Shown piece after piece: positions 16,356-25,525 of a stretch of DNA of 64,000 nucleotides. The notes below the pieces were generated by a model. The model had not been told where the DNA came from and searched no databases. It saw nothing but the letters and a program-made list of their open reading frames with translations. Origin of the DNA: Woeseiaceae bacterium. Its GTDB lineage: Bacteria; Pseudomonadota; Gammaproteobacteria; Steroidobacterales; Woeseiaceae. The stretch is from contig JANQLK010000016.1 in NCBI GenBank assembly GCA_028280615.1, positions 434,001 to 498,000 on the forward strand. The letters are read 5' to 3'. Numbering within the stretch: the stretch's first letter is position 1; the number at the start of each line of letters is the position of its first letter. The position numbers and the translations under genes are program-made.

Positions 16356-17814
16356 TTGCGGCCAACCTCACGGCCTGCGGCATGCGCTTCTGCGGAATCA
16401 CGATCCGGAAGTGCGCGCCAGGAAACTCACCGGTATCGAGCAGCTCGATTGCACCCTCGTGCGCCTGGATGCATTCGTTGACGACGGACAGTCCAATACC
16501 TGTGCCACCGACCGGTCCGCCCTGTTCCCGGCGCCCCTGAAAGAAGGCCTCGAAAATCTTCGGTCGTTCGTCCTCGGGTATGCCGGGCCCCGTGTCGGCA
16601 AACTCGACGACGAAGGCTTCGGGCATGCTCGCCGCGCGAATCGTCACGTAGCCACCCTTTGGCGTGAACTTGATCGCGTTCGACAGGAGGTTGTCGAGCA
16701 CCGTGCGCAGCTTGTCGCGATCGGCGACGACGATCATGTCCTCCACGTCGAGCCGTAGCTGAATGTGCGCCCCCTTGAGTGCCAGGCGCTGCTGCTTGGC
16801 GACCGAAATCACGAGTGCGCGGATCGGAAACTCGGTCAGCGTCAGAACCTCGTTCTTGGATTGCCAGGCGCTGAAGCTCAGCAGGTTCTCGATCAGCTGC
16901 TGCAGCTTGATGCCGTTCGACCGCAGGATGCCCGTGACCTCGCGCTGCGGCGTGTCGAGATCGCCGACCGTCCCGTCGAGCAGCAGATCCGCGCCCTCAC
17001 GAATATTGGCCAGCGGTGTCTTGAGTTCGTGCGACATGTGCCTCAAGAAGCGGTTCTTCTCCTGCGCCAGTTCGAGCAGGCGTTGACGCAGCCATTCGAG
17101 CTGCCGTCCCAACCGTTCGAGGTCCGTCGGACCCTTGATCCTGATCGGGTGCGAGAAACCGCTCTTGCCGAGTTCGCGGATAGCCTGGTCGATTTGCCGA
17201 ATCGGCTTCGCGATCAGCAACGTGAAGAACAGGACGAGGACGATGGTTCCCGGCAGCAGAGCGGCCACCTGCCACGCCGAGATCTCCTGGGCCTCGCGAG
17301 TACTCTCCTGCAAGGCGCGAAGCTCCAGGTCGACCTGTGCGCTCAAGATCCGGGTGAGCCGCGACACGTCGTCACGCAGCGGGCCAAAGCGTTCGATCAC
17401 AGCCTCGGCCTGTTCGGGGCGCATGTCCGGCAGCGACAGCGAGGCGACGATGCCGCGTGCCGCCTCGCCGATGGCTTCGAGCTGATCGGTCGCGGCGGCC
17501 TTGTCGGTCAGCGGACGCATCCTGTCCAGCCGGTTCTCGAGCGTCGCGAGATCCTCGCGCATCCACAGCAGCCGCTCTTCGCCGCCGAGTACGTTGTACT
17601 GTCGCGCGGAACGGTCGAGCGAGCCGACGTGTTCGATCAGCAGCCGATTGTTCTCGGCTGCCGCGACCCCTGTCGATACGAGGCGCTCGCTTTGCTCGGC
17701 CAGCCGTTCGAGGCTGAACAGCGCCCACAGGACCGCGACGAGCAGCGGCAGCGCGACCAGCCCGAAGCCTACCAGGATCAGGCCGTTAAGCGATCGTGGG
17801 CGCGGAAGTCTCAT
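16348..17814 (-). CDS. glrK: Sensor histidine kinase GlrK/QseE
   Basis: A 488-residue membrane kinase. Transmembrane segments lie at about residues 10-32 and 175-197, bounding a helical periplasmic sensor; then a HAMP-like linker, a HisKA domain with MSHELKTPLANIREG (phospho-His), and a HATPase domain with DNLLSNAIKFTPKGG, DTGPGIPE and GGTGIGLSVV. It is the first gene of glrK-qseG-glrR and phosphorylates GlrR. No promoter could be assigned; galE starts its own unit on the same strand upstream, with about 34 bases between the galE stop and this start. Confidence 0.88.
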   Translation of the reverse strand: MRLPRPRSLNGLILVGFGLVALPLLVAVLWALFSLERLAEQSERLVSTGVAAAENNRLLIEHVGSLDRSARQYNVLGGEERLLWMREDLATLENRLDRMRPLTDKAAATDQLEAIGEAARGIVASLSLPDMRPEQAEAVIERFGPLRDDVSRLTRILSAQVDLELRALQESTREAQEISAWQVAALLPGTIVLVLFFTLLIAKPIRQIDQAIRELGKSGFSHPIRIKGPTDLERLGRQLEWLRQRLLELAQEKNRFLRHMSHELKTPLANIREGADLLLDGTVGDLDTPQREVTGILRSNGIKLQQLIENLLSFSAWQSKNEVLTLTEFPIRALVISVAKQQRLALKGAHIQLRLDVEDMIVVADRDKLRTVLDNLLSNAIKFTPKGGYVTIRAASMPEAFVVEFADTGPGIPEDERPKIFEAFFQGRREQGGPVGGTGIGLSVVNECIQAHEGAIELLDTGEFPGAHFRIVIPQKRMPQAVRLAANG

Positions 17815-17848
17815 GTCCGAAGTTTAGCACCGGGCCGCGGCGGAGCGT

Positions 17849-18859
17849 TCAAGCCGCCCAGTAGGCGCGCGGATCGCGCGCGGCGATGCGACGCTCCCAT
17901 TCGAGGTTGGTCCGGACGATCTCTCCGAGGTCATCGAAGCGGGGCGTCCATCCCAGCGTCGCGCGAATGCGGTCGGCAACGGCGATCAGTTCCGGCGGGT
18001 CGCCGGCTCGCCTCGGCTCCTCGCGGATGTTCAGTGCTTCACCGCTGGCTTCCGCGACGGCCTGCAGCACCTCGCGGACACTGTAGCCGTGCCCGTAGCC
18101 GCAGTTCAGCGTGCAGGATTCTCCTCCCCGGCGCAGATAGCCGAGCGCGTCGACATGAGCGCGTGCCAGGTCGGACACGTGGATGTAGTCGCGCAGACCC
18201 GTGCCGTCCGGCGTCGAATAGTCGGTGCCGAAGATCGACACGCCCGCTCGCCTGCCAACCGCGGCCTCGCAGGCAACCTTGACGAGCAGGGTCGCGTTCG
18301 GCGTTGATTGGCCGATCGCGCCGGCCGGATCGCAGCCCGCCACATTGAAATAGCGCAGGATGACATGACGCGGTCCGCCCGCGACGCCGAGATCGCGCAG
18401 CATCCACTCGGTCATCAGTTTCGACGTACCGTAGGGATTGATCGGTTCGAGGCGTGTGTTCTCATCCGCCCGGCCTCCCTCGGGGACACCGTAGACCGCG
18501 GCGGTCGAGGAGAACACGAAGTGCTCGACGCCGTATCGCTGTGCAGCCTCGAGAAGAACGCGGCTGCTGGACGTGTTGTTGCGGTAGTACTTGAGCGGGT
18601 CGGCGACGGACTCCGGAACGACCGTGTGCGCGGCGAAATGCATGACCGTGTCGTAACGATCGCGCTCGAAGAGCCGGTCGAGAAGCACACGGTCGCCCGT
18701 GTCGCCCACGACGAGCTCGCCGGCCACGACGGCCTGCTCGAAGCCCGTCGACAGGTCGTCGAGCGTAACCACGTGTTCCCCACTATCGCCCAGCAGCTTG
18801 ACGACGTGGCTGCCGATGTAGCCGGCGCCGCCCGTAACCAGGATCTTCTTCTCGCCCAT
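17849..18859 (-). CDS. galE: UDP-glucose 4-epimerase
   Basis: A 336-residue extended SDR that interconverts UDP-glucose and UDP-galactose, or the GlcNAc/GalNAc pair. It has the NAD-binding GGAGYIGSH, DDLSTG, the catalytic YxxxK in INPYGTSKLM with Ser in FSSTAAVYG, and late motifs RAHVDAL and NCGYGHGYSVREV typical of GalE. The start at 18859 is chosen because GGGAGG lies nine bases before it; the alternative ATG three codons earlier abuts that site directly. It supplies sugar nucleotide for surface glycans and may serve the cluster at the window's left end. Confidence 0.93.
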   Translation of the reverse strand: MGEKKILVTGGAGYIGSHVVKLLGDSGEHVVTLDDLSTGFEQAVVAGELVVGDTGDRVLLDRLFERDRYDTVMHFAAHTVVPESVADPLKYYRNNTSSSRVLLEAAQRYGVEHFVFSSTAAVYGVPEGGRADENTRLEPINPYGTSKLMTEWMLRDLGVAGGPRHVILRYFNVAGCDPAGAIGQSTPNATLLVKVACEAAVGRRAGVSIFGTDYSTPDGTGLRDYIHVSDLARAHVDALGYLRRGGESCTLNCGYGHGYSVREVLQAVAEASGEALNIREEPRRAGDPPELIAVADRIRATLGWTPRFDDLGEIVRTNLEWERRIAARDPRAYWAA

Positions 18860-19066
18860 GCTCGCCATCCTCCCTCGTTCGGGCTGGTGTTGCCCTAAAC
18901 GCATCTTCGACCGGGAAGTCTAGCAACTGTCGATGACCGAAGCCGGACCTGGATCGCACAACGTCGCGTGCCGGAGGCGTCGGCCCTTTCGGGGGCCGGA
19001 TCGTGTATGTTTCAGGCTGACCGTCCGCGGCGACTGGCCGCTCTAGGGATTCCGGAGTTGAAGCTG

Positions 19067-19576
19067 ATGAGAGAATCGAGGTCTATCTGCGCGGCGGCGC
19101 TGGCGGCGATCGCTCTGGCCGCTTGCGGGGGCGCGGAGGAACCGGCGGAACCAAGCGGCGAGGCGCTGACCAACGAGGGCGCCCCGGTCGTGAACTTCAC
19201 GCCCGAAAGCGATGCCGGCATCGTCCTCGACGGCGATGCCGTGACGCCGCTTGCGATCGCCTACCGCGTCATCGGCACGCCCGTAGTCGGACAGCCCGTC
19301 GCCATCGATATCCAGGTGCTGTCATCGCTCGGCGGCTTCCCGGTTACCGTGAGCTATCGGATTAGCGATGCAACCGCGATCGAGCTGGGCGATGAGCAGC
19401 CGGAATCTGTCATGCTGACGCCGGACGACGAAGACGAGTACGCGTCGCGGCAGGTGACCGTCGTACCGCTGCGCGCCGGGCGTGTCTATCTCAACGTGCA
19501 GGCCGGCATCGATACCCGCGACGGCTCCCTGAGCACCGCAATGGCGATCCCGCTCGAGGTCAGCGAAGCGAGTTGA
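19067..19576 (+). CDS. Hypothetical lipoprotein
   Basis: A 169-residue predicted lipoprotein: basic N-terminus, hydrophobic helix and lipobox LAAC (MRESRSICAAALAAIALAAC), then a Glu/Pro-rich linker. About 120 residues of beta-rich sequence follow, reading like an Ig-like or cohesin-like domain (GTPVVGQPVAIDIQVLSS, RQVTVVPLRAGRVYLNV). ATG 19067 has GGAG at suitable distance; the open frame upstream lacks family sense. Single gene between galE and a cyclic-di-GMP enzyme. No family is recognised; it is probably anchored in the outer membrane. Confidence 0.7.
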   Translation: MRESRSICAAALAAIALAACGGAEEPAEPSGEALTNEGAPVVNFTPESDAGIVLDGDAVTPLAIAYRVIGTPVVGQPVAIDIQVLSSLGGFPVTVSYRISDATAIELGDEQPESVMLTPDDEDEYASRQVTVVPLRAGRVYLNVQAGIDTRDGSLSTAMAIPLEVSEAS

Positions 19577-19591
19577 AAGGATGCCTGCGTT

Positions 19592-19610
19592 ATGTCAAGT
19601 GACCTGACAT
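19592..19610. promoter_or_regulatory. Inverted repeat ATGTCA-7-TGACAT, possible operator
   Basis: Perfect 6-bp arms separated by seven bases lie 16 bases after the lipoprotein stop. The half-site TGACAT recurs at 19655-19660. This could be a regulator site for the 19816 gene, or a small hairpin without a T-run. No regulator is assigned. Confidence 0.35.
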
Positions 19611-19667
19611 GCGTTCGGCCCCAGGCGCTGCAAGTCATTGAAAATCATCGTAGCTGACATAAGAAAC

Positions 19668-19681
19668 GGGAAAATTTTCCC
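19668..19681. promoter_or_regulatory. Perfect 14-bp palindrome in an A/T patch upstream of the PAS-GGDEF-EAL gene
   Basis: GGGAAAATTTTCCC reads the same on both strands and lies in the only A/T-rich patch of the 239-base gap before 19816. It is a candidate operator; no known consensus is claimed. Confidence 0.35.
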
Positions 19682-19815
19682 AACTTATTCTCCGGAACCT
19701 GCGCTGCATCACAGACAATAAAGAGTCACCTGCCTAGTCTCTGAACAGGATTGAATCATTTGCCGGCCGGTGACGGAACACCGGGTCCAGACAACCGGCT
19801 CGAGGCGCCGACTTC

Positions 19816-22800
19816 ATGGACGAGATGCAGGACACGAATACACAGAGGATCTTCGAGGAACCGGTCGAGGGACAGGCCGAATTCATGGAGCTGCTGCGTC
19901 GGGTCGACCAGCACTACGAGTACCTCGAAGCGACGATCACGCAGTCCATACCCGCGCATCCGGCGGCCGCCATGACGCCCGTCGACGTCGTCTTCGACAG
20001 CGTCAGCGAGGCGCTGATGTCTCTCGACAGCGACGGCATCATCCGGCTTTGCAACCCGGTCTGCGCTCGCTACTTCGGCAAAGCCAAGGACGACCTGGTC
20101 GGGACTCACGTCAATGAGATTCTGCCCGCGGCGGCGGGCCAGCCGCTCGACGAGTTCCTGGCGGGTTTCGTCGCCGACATCAGCGACACGCATGTCGAGT
20201 ACGATCGCGCGGAGACGCCGGCCAGGCGCTCCAGTGGCGAAACGTTCGTCGTCGAACTCGGCGCGAACGCGGTCGACACACCCGGCGGCCGGGTATACGT
20301 GATCAGCATGCGCGACGTTACCAGCCGGCACGAGGCTGAGACCGCGCTGCGCGAAAACGAGGAACGGTACCGCGCGCTGGTCGAGAACGCCCCAGAGGCA
20401 ATCATCGTATTCGACACCGAATCGCAGCGCTTCGTGGACGTCAACGAAAAGGCCTCGCAACTCTTCAACCTGTCACGGAAACGTCTGATGGCCTGCGGCC
20501 CCGAGGCGATTACTCCGAAGATGCAGCCGGACGGGACGCCGTCGTTCGGCATTCGCCGCGGTCACATCGATCGTGCACTGGCCGGCGAGAACCCGACTTT
20601 CGAGTGGATGCATTGCGACGGATCGGGCCGCGAGTTTCCGGCCGAAGTTCGATTCAGTCGCATAGCGATCGGCGGCCGCTACCAGATTCGTGCCAGCATT
20701 ACCGACATCTCCGAGCGCAAGCGAGGTGAGGAGCTGGCCAGCGCGGAGAATCAGATTCTCGAGATGGTGGCGGCCAGCAAGCCCTGCGACCAGACGCTCG
20801 CTGCCGTGTGTCAGCTCGTCAAGCGGCTCGGCGACGATACCCGGGCCGCGATCATGCGCCTCGACAGCGATGGCAAGCATCTGAGGCTGGCCGAGGCGCC
20901 CGATCTGCCGAGGGACCTGGTACGCCTGCTGACCAAAATCCCGGTACGCGCTGACGGCATCACGGCGGCCGCGGCCGTGCATCACGGTGCGGACCGGATC
21001 GTCAAGGACGTCGCCCGCGACGATGGCTGGCGTCCGCACATCGAACTCCTCGACCGGGCTCACCTCGGGGCCGTGTGGTCGATACTCCTGCACGGCGCGA
21101 AGGGGCGGGTGATCGGTACGCTCGACGTGTACGTCTCACGCTCACGCGAGCCCGCCGGCGAGGAGCCCGGTCGCCTTAGCCGCATCGCACGACTTGCCGG
21201 CATCGCGATCAGGCGGCAGCAGGACGAGGCGCGGCTCCGCAACAGCGAGTCACGCTACCGGGGACTGTTCGAGAACGTCGTCGACGGCGTCTATATCGCA
21301 TCGCGCGACGGCGACCTGATTGCGGCCAATCCGGCGCTCGTCGAGATGCTCGGCTTCGACGACGTAGACGAGCTCAAGGCTGTGGGCCGCACGACCAACC
21401 TGTACGTCAACCCGATCGACCGCGAGCGCGTCTTTGCGCGCCTGGAAGCCGAGGGCATGGTCAAGAATTTCGAGTACCGGCTCAAGCGGCGCGACGGCCA
21501 GCAGATCGTCGTCCTCGAGAACTCACGAGCCGTGCTGGACGCCGCGGGGAAGATCGTCGCCCATGAGGGCACGATCACGGACATCACCGAACGCAAGCGC
21601 GCGGAGACGCGGGTGTTCGAGGAGAAGGAGCGGGCTCAGGTCACGCTGCAGTCCATCGGTGACGGCGTCATCACGACCGACGGCGAGGGCGTCATCGATT
21701 ACATCAACCCGGTCGCGCAGGCGTTGACCGGCTGGGACGAGCGATCGGCCAGGAATCGTCCCGTGACCGAAGTTGTCAACATCGTCAACGAACGCTCGCG
21801 GGAACCCGTGGAAAACCCCGTCATGCGCTGCCTCAAGGAAGGCCGTGTCATCAACCTGGCCGCCGAGTCGACGCTGGTTGCGCGCAACGGTGACGACGTC
21901 CCGATCCAGGATTCGGCGGCACCGATTCGCGATCGTATCGGCAATATCGTGGGCTGCGTCATGGTGTTTCACGACACGAGCAAGGAGTCGCGGCTGTTCC
22001 GCCAGATCAGCTACCAGGCGTCGCATGACGCTCTGACCGGTCTCATCAATCGACGCGAGTTCGAGAACCGGCTTGTCGCCGGGGTCGACGCGCTCAAGGC
22101 CGATCCTGCCCAGGTACACGCACTGATCTACCTGGACCTCGACCAGTTCAAGGTAGTCAACGACACCTTCGGACATACGGCCGGCGACGAGCTGCTCTGC
22201 CAGCTCGCGGAGATACTGCAGGCCAACATACGCTCGACGGATACCGTTTCCCGCCTCGGCGGCGATGAGTTTGGAATCCTACTTGCACACTGCGATCAGA
22301 AGCGCGCCATGCAGGTCGCGGAGACGATTCGCAGCGCGATAGAGGGCTATCGATTCGAGTGGCAGGATTCGTTCACGACGATTCGCGCGTCACTCGGCGT
22401 CGTCATCGTAACGGCCGACACGGAAAGCGTGGCTGACATCATGAGTTCCGCCGACGTCGCCTGTTACTCGGCCAAGGACAAGGGCCGCAACCAGGTTCAC
22501 CTGTACCTGGACAGCGATGCTTCGCTCAGGCACGAGGAGATGAAATGGGTGTCGCGCATCACCCGGGCCGTGGACGACGAGCGGTTCGAGCTGTACTACC
22601 AGCCGATCATTGGCATCGATCCGAGTGGCGAGCAGCGTGGCCACTATGAGCTGCTGCTCAGAATGCGCGACGAAAACGGTCAGCTGATCAATCCGAGCAG
22701 CTTCATTCCGGCCGCCGAGCGCTATAACCTCATGTCGACGCTGGATCGCTGGGTCATTCGCAAATCACTCAAGGACCTTGCGGACACGAGCCACGCGGGG

Positions 22801-23325
22801 GAGGCGCGCTACACGATTGCGATCAACCTGTCCGGCACGTCCCTGTCCGAAGACCGCTTCCTCGATTTCGTCATCAAGGAGCTCGGACGTTACGATCTCC
22901 CGGCCGGTGCAATCTGCTTCGAAATCACCGAAACGGCTGCGATTTCGAATCTGCCGCGCGTCGTCCATTTCATGCAGACACTGAAGGGTGTGGGCTGCAA
23001 GTTCTCGCTCGACGATTTCGGCAGCGGGCTGTCGTCCTTCACCTATCTCAAGACGCTGCCGGTCGACTATCTCAAGATCGACGGGCAGTTCATCGCCAAC
23101 GTCGCGGAGGACCGCGTCGACGAGAGCATGGTCAAGGCGATCAACGATGTTGGCAGGGCGCTTGGCATCGAGACGATCGCGGAGCGCGTGGAAACCCGGA
23201 AGGTGTTCGACAAGCTCGGTGCGCTGGGGGTCAGTTTCGCGCAGGGTCACTACATCGCGCGGCCGGACTCGGTGGCCGCCTTCAGACCGTGGGCGGAGGA
23301 CGCGCGGCAGGGCGCCTCCGCCTGA
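19816..23325 (+). CDS. Multidomain PAS/GAF-GGDEF-EAL cyclic-di-GMP enzyme
   Basis: A 1169-residue soluble sensor. In order: a PAS domain at about residues 55-175, PAS at about 180-300, a GAF domain at about 315-470, two further PAS domains at about 475-600 and 605-730, GGDEF at about 735-900, and EAL at about 910-1160. The synthase site is intact (RLGGDEFGILL) with an inhibitory I-site RSTD five residues before it. In the EAL domain the signature reads ELL, while other catalytic residues remain (INLSG, EITET, DDFGSG, LKIDGQF, AERVE). It may thus make and possibly degrade cyclic-di-GMP. There is no transmembrane segment. The signal is unknown; no cofactor-specific PAS motif stands out. Confidence 0.88.
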   Translation: MDEMQDTNTQRIFEEPVEGQAEFMELLRRVDQHYEYLEATITQSIPAHPAAAMTPVDVVFDSVSEALMSLDSDGIIRLCNPVCARYFGKAKDDLVGTHVNEILPAAAGQPLDEFLAGFVADISDTHVEYDRAETPARRSSGETFVVELGANAVDTPGGRVYVISMRDVTSRHEAETALRENEERYRALVENAPEAIIVFDTESQRFVDVNEKASQLFNLSRKRLMACGPEAITPKMQPDGTPSFGIRRGHIDRALAGENPTFEWMHCDGSGREFPAEVRFSRIAIGGRYQIRASITDISERKRGEELASAENQILEMVAASKPCDQTLAAVCQLVKRLGDDTRAAIMRLDSDGKHLRLAEAPDLPRDLVRLLTKIPVRADGITAAAAVHHGADRIVKDVARDDGWRPHIELLDRAHLGAVWSILLHGAKGRVIGTLDVYVSRSREPAGEEPGRLSRIARLAGIAIRRQQDEARLRNSESRYRGLFENVVDGVYIASRDGDLIAANPALVEMLGFDDVDELKAVGRTTNLYVNPIDRERVFARLEAEGMVKNFEYRLKRRDGQQIVVLENSRAVLDAAGKIVAHEGTITDITERKRAETRVFEEKERAQVTLQSIGDGVITTDGEGVIDYINPVAQALTGWDERSARNRPVTEVVNIVNERSREPVENPVMRCLKEGRVINLAAESTLVARNGDDVPIQDSAAPIRDRIGNIVGCVMVFHDTSKESRLFRQISYQASHDALTGLINRREFENRLVAGVDALKADPAQVHALIYLDLDQFKVVNDTFGHTAGDELLCQLAEILQANIRSTDTVSRLGGDEFGILLAHCDQKRAMQVAETIRSAIEGYRFEWQDSFTTIRASLGVVIVTADTESVADIMSSADVACYSAKDKGRNQVHLYLDSDASLRHEEMKWVSRITRAVDDERFELYYQPIIGIDPSGEQRGHYELLLRMRDENGQLINPSSFIPAAERYNLMSTLDRWVIRKSLKDLADTSHAGEARYTIAINLSGTSLSEDRFLDFVIKELGRYDLPAGAICFEITETAAISNLPRVVHFMQTLKGVGCKFSLDDFGSGLSSFTYLKTLPVDYLKIDGQFIANVAEDRVDESMVKAINDVGRALGIETIAERVETRKVFDKLGALGVSFAQGHYIARPDSVAAFRPWAEDARQGASA

Positions 23326-23428
23326 GCGGCCGGGGCAATCGGACTATGCAGTAGGGACTCTCCGCATAGCGACCTTCAACGGGCCGGGGTACACTGTCCA
23401 GATATCCGAGATTTCCTTAAGCGACTGA

Positions 23429-24241
23429 ATGCCCGACAGCAATACGACCAAATCCGCCTGTTCCGTACTGGCCGCCGACGAGCCGCCACCGTTCTACGTC
23501 ATGCACCCGGAGTCCGACCGGCCCATCCTGCTGGTTTGCGACCACGCATCCTGCGCCTTCCCGGCGTCCCTGGGTGACATGGGCCTCGACCCGTTTGCCC
23601 GCCGCTGCCATCTCGCGATCGATATCGGCGCCGGCTCGCTGACGGAGTACCTGGCCGATAGCCTCGGCGTTACAGCGGTGCTTGCCCAATACTCTCGCCT
23701 CGTGGTCGACTGCAATCGCGAATTGATGGATCCGAGCGCATACCTTGCATATGGCGACGGTATTCTCGTGCCCGGCAATACGAATCTGAGAGCTACCGCA
23801 AAACAGGCGCGCGCGGATGAAATCTACTGGCCCTACCACGAGGCCATCGAGCGCGAGATCGAGCGTCTGCGCCTGCATTGGGAGAAGCCCGCGTTCATCT
23901 CGATCCACAGTTTTACGCCCGTAATGAACGGCGAGGCGAGGCACTGCGAAATCGGTATCCTGTGGGACAAGGACACGAGTCTCAGACCGCTCTTCATCGA
24001 GGGCTTCGAGGCGGAAGGGTACGTTGTCGGGGACAACGAACCTTACTCGGGCAAGGCGCCGGCCGACTACACGATCGACAATCATGCCGAGACGCGGGAT
24101 CTGCCATGCGTCGGTATCGAGATTCGTCAGGATCTGGTCAACGATCCGGCCGGCGTGACAAGAATCGGCAACATCATGCATCGAATCATCGAGTCGATTC
24201 CTGACCGCATCCCAATGGATCGGCATCGCGCATCTGCTTGA
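23429..24241 (+). CDS. N-formylglutamate amidohydrolase family protein
   Basis: A 270-residue hydrolase of the N-formylglutamate amidohydrolase fold. Motifs are LLVCDHASCAFP near residue 30, HLAIDIGAG near residue 65, a conserved YSRLVVDCNR with Arg and Asn, and FISIHSFTPVMNG near residue 155, the last carrying a likely Zn ligand. It is followed after 22 bases by a GCS2-family ligase; the two are often neighbours in proteobacteria. No histidine-utilisation genes are present, so a role in formylglutamate release from histidine breakdown is not supported by context, and the substrate may be another N-acyl or peptide compound. Confidence 0.8.
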   Translation: MPDSNTTKSACSVLAADEPPPFYVMHPESDRPILLVCDHASCAFPASLGDMGLDPFARRCHLAIDIGAGSLTEYLADSLGVTAVLAQYSRLVVDCNRELMDPSAYLAYGDGILVPGNTNLRATAKQARADEIYWPYHEAIEREIERLRLHWEKPAFISIHSFTPVMNGEARHCEIGILWDKDTSLRPLFIEGFEAEGYVVGDNEPYSGKAPADYTIDNHAETRDLPCVGIEIRQDLVNDPAGVTRIGNIMHRIIESIPDRIPMDRHRASA

Positions 24242-24263
24242 GCTACGGCATCGGAGAATAACA

Positions 24264-25400
24264 ATGAACAAGACGTCGCCCGCTTTCACGCTCGGGATCG
24301 AGGAGGAATACCTGCTGGTCGACAAGGAGACGCGCAGCCTCGTCATCGACCCGCCCAAGGAACTCCAGCAGGAATGCGAGGGTCTCGCGGAGGGACAGGT
24401 AACCTCGGAGCTTCTGCGGTCGCAGATCGAAATCGGCACCAAGGTCTGCAACAACATACAGGAGGCGCGCGAGGACCTGGCCCGCCTGCGCCGGGTGATC
24501 GTCGAGGTCGCCGACAAACACAATTGCGCACCGATCGCGGCATCGACACACCCCTTCAGCGCCTGGACCGAGCAGAAGCAGACACAAAAAGACCGCTATG
24601 AGGCACTGACGGCGGAGATGCAGGGTGCCGCGCGTCGGCTCGTGATATGCGGCATGCACGTGCACGTCGGCATCGAGGAGAACGAGCTGCGCATCGATCT
24701 CATGAACCAGATGTCGTATTTCCTGCCGCACCTCCTTGCGCTGTCCTGCTCCTCGCCGTTCTGGGGCGGTCGCGATACGGGACTCAAGAGTTATCGACTG
24801 ACCATCTTCGACGCACTGCCGCGCACCGGCCTGCCCGAACGCTTCGCGAGCTGGGCCGAATACCAGCGGCACGTGAACGTTCTCATGGACGCCGGACTCA
24901 TCGAAGATACGACGCGTATCTGGTGGGACATGCGGCCGAGCGCGAAATTTCCGACGCTCGAGACGCGCGTCATGGACGTGTGCACGCGCATCGACGACGC
25001 GGTAGCGCTTGCGTCGTTGCTCGTGTGCATGCTCAGAATGCTGTATCGCCTGCGCAAGAGCAATCAACGCTGGCGACTGTACACGCCGATGCTCATTCAC
25101 GAGAACCGCTGGCGTGCGATGCGCTACAGCTTCGATGAAGGGCTCATCGATCTCGCCCGCGGCACGGTCGTGCCGTTCGACGAACTCCTGGACGAGTTGC
25201 TCGGACTGGTCTCGGAAGATGCCGAGGCGCTGGGCTGTACGGAGGAAATATCCAACGTCCGCGACATCGTGACGCGAGGCACGAGTGCGCACCGCCAGCT
25301 CAAGGACTACGAGCTCGAGCGGGCCTCCGGAAAAAGCGTTGAAGACAGTCTGAAGGCGGTCGTCGATACGCTGATCTCGGATACGCGCGAAGGCATCTGA
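24264..25400 (+). CDS. Carboxylate-amine ligase, GCS2 (YbdK) family
   Basis: A 378-residue member of the glutamate-cysteine ligase type 2 family. It begins with FTLGIEEEYLLVD, the acidic Mg-ATP motif, then ELLRSQIEIGTKVC, and has CGMHVHVGI and ETRVMDVCTR typical of the YbdK branch. Members join glutamate to cysteine or a related amine in vitro, and many have unknown physiological roles. CGGAGA precedes the ATG. Spacing of 22 bases from the amidohydrolase gene suggests one operon, in which one enzyme could form and the other cleave a gamma-glutamyl or N-acyl compound; this is inference. Confidence 0.83.
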   Translation: MNKTSPAFTLGIEEEYLLVDKETRSLVIDPPKELQQECEGLAEGQVTSELLRSQIEIGTKVCNNIQEAREDLARLRRVIVEVADKHNCAPIAASTHPFSAWTEQKQTQKDRYEALTAEMQGAARRLVICGMHVHVGIEENELRIDLMNQMSYFLPHLLALSCSSPFWGGRDTGLKSYRLTIFDALPRTGLPERFASWAEYQRHVNVLMDAGLIEDTTRIWWDMRPSAKFPTLETRVMDVCTRIDDAVALASLLVCMLRMLYRLRKSNQRWRLYTPMLIHENRWRAMRYSFDEGLIDLARGTVVPFDELLDELLGLVSEDAEALGCTEEISNVRDIVTRGTSAHRQLKDYELERASGKSVEDSLKAVVDTLISDTREGI

Positions 25401-25525
25401 ATACGTCAGAGTCTCCCTGGCAAGCCCGCAAATGCGGCACAGGTCTCAGTTCCCGCGGTTCCGGGCCGATACCATCAGTGGATGGTGCGCGAGGCCAACA
25501 CTCCCTTGCCCGGCGGGGCCGACTG

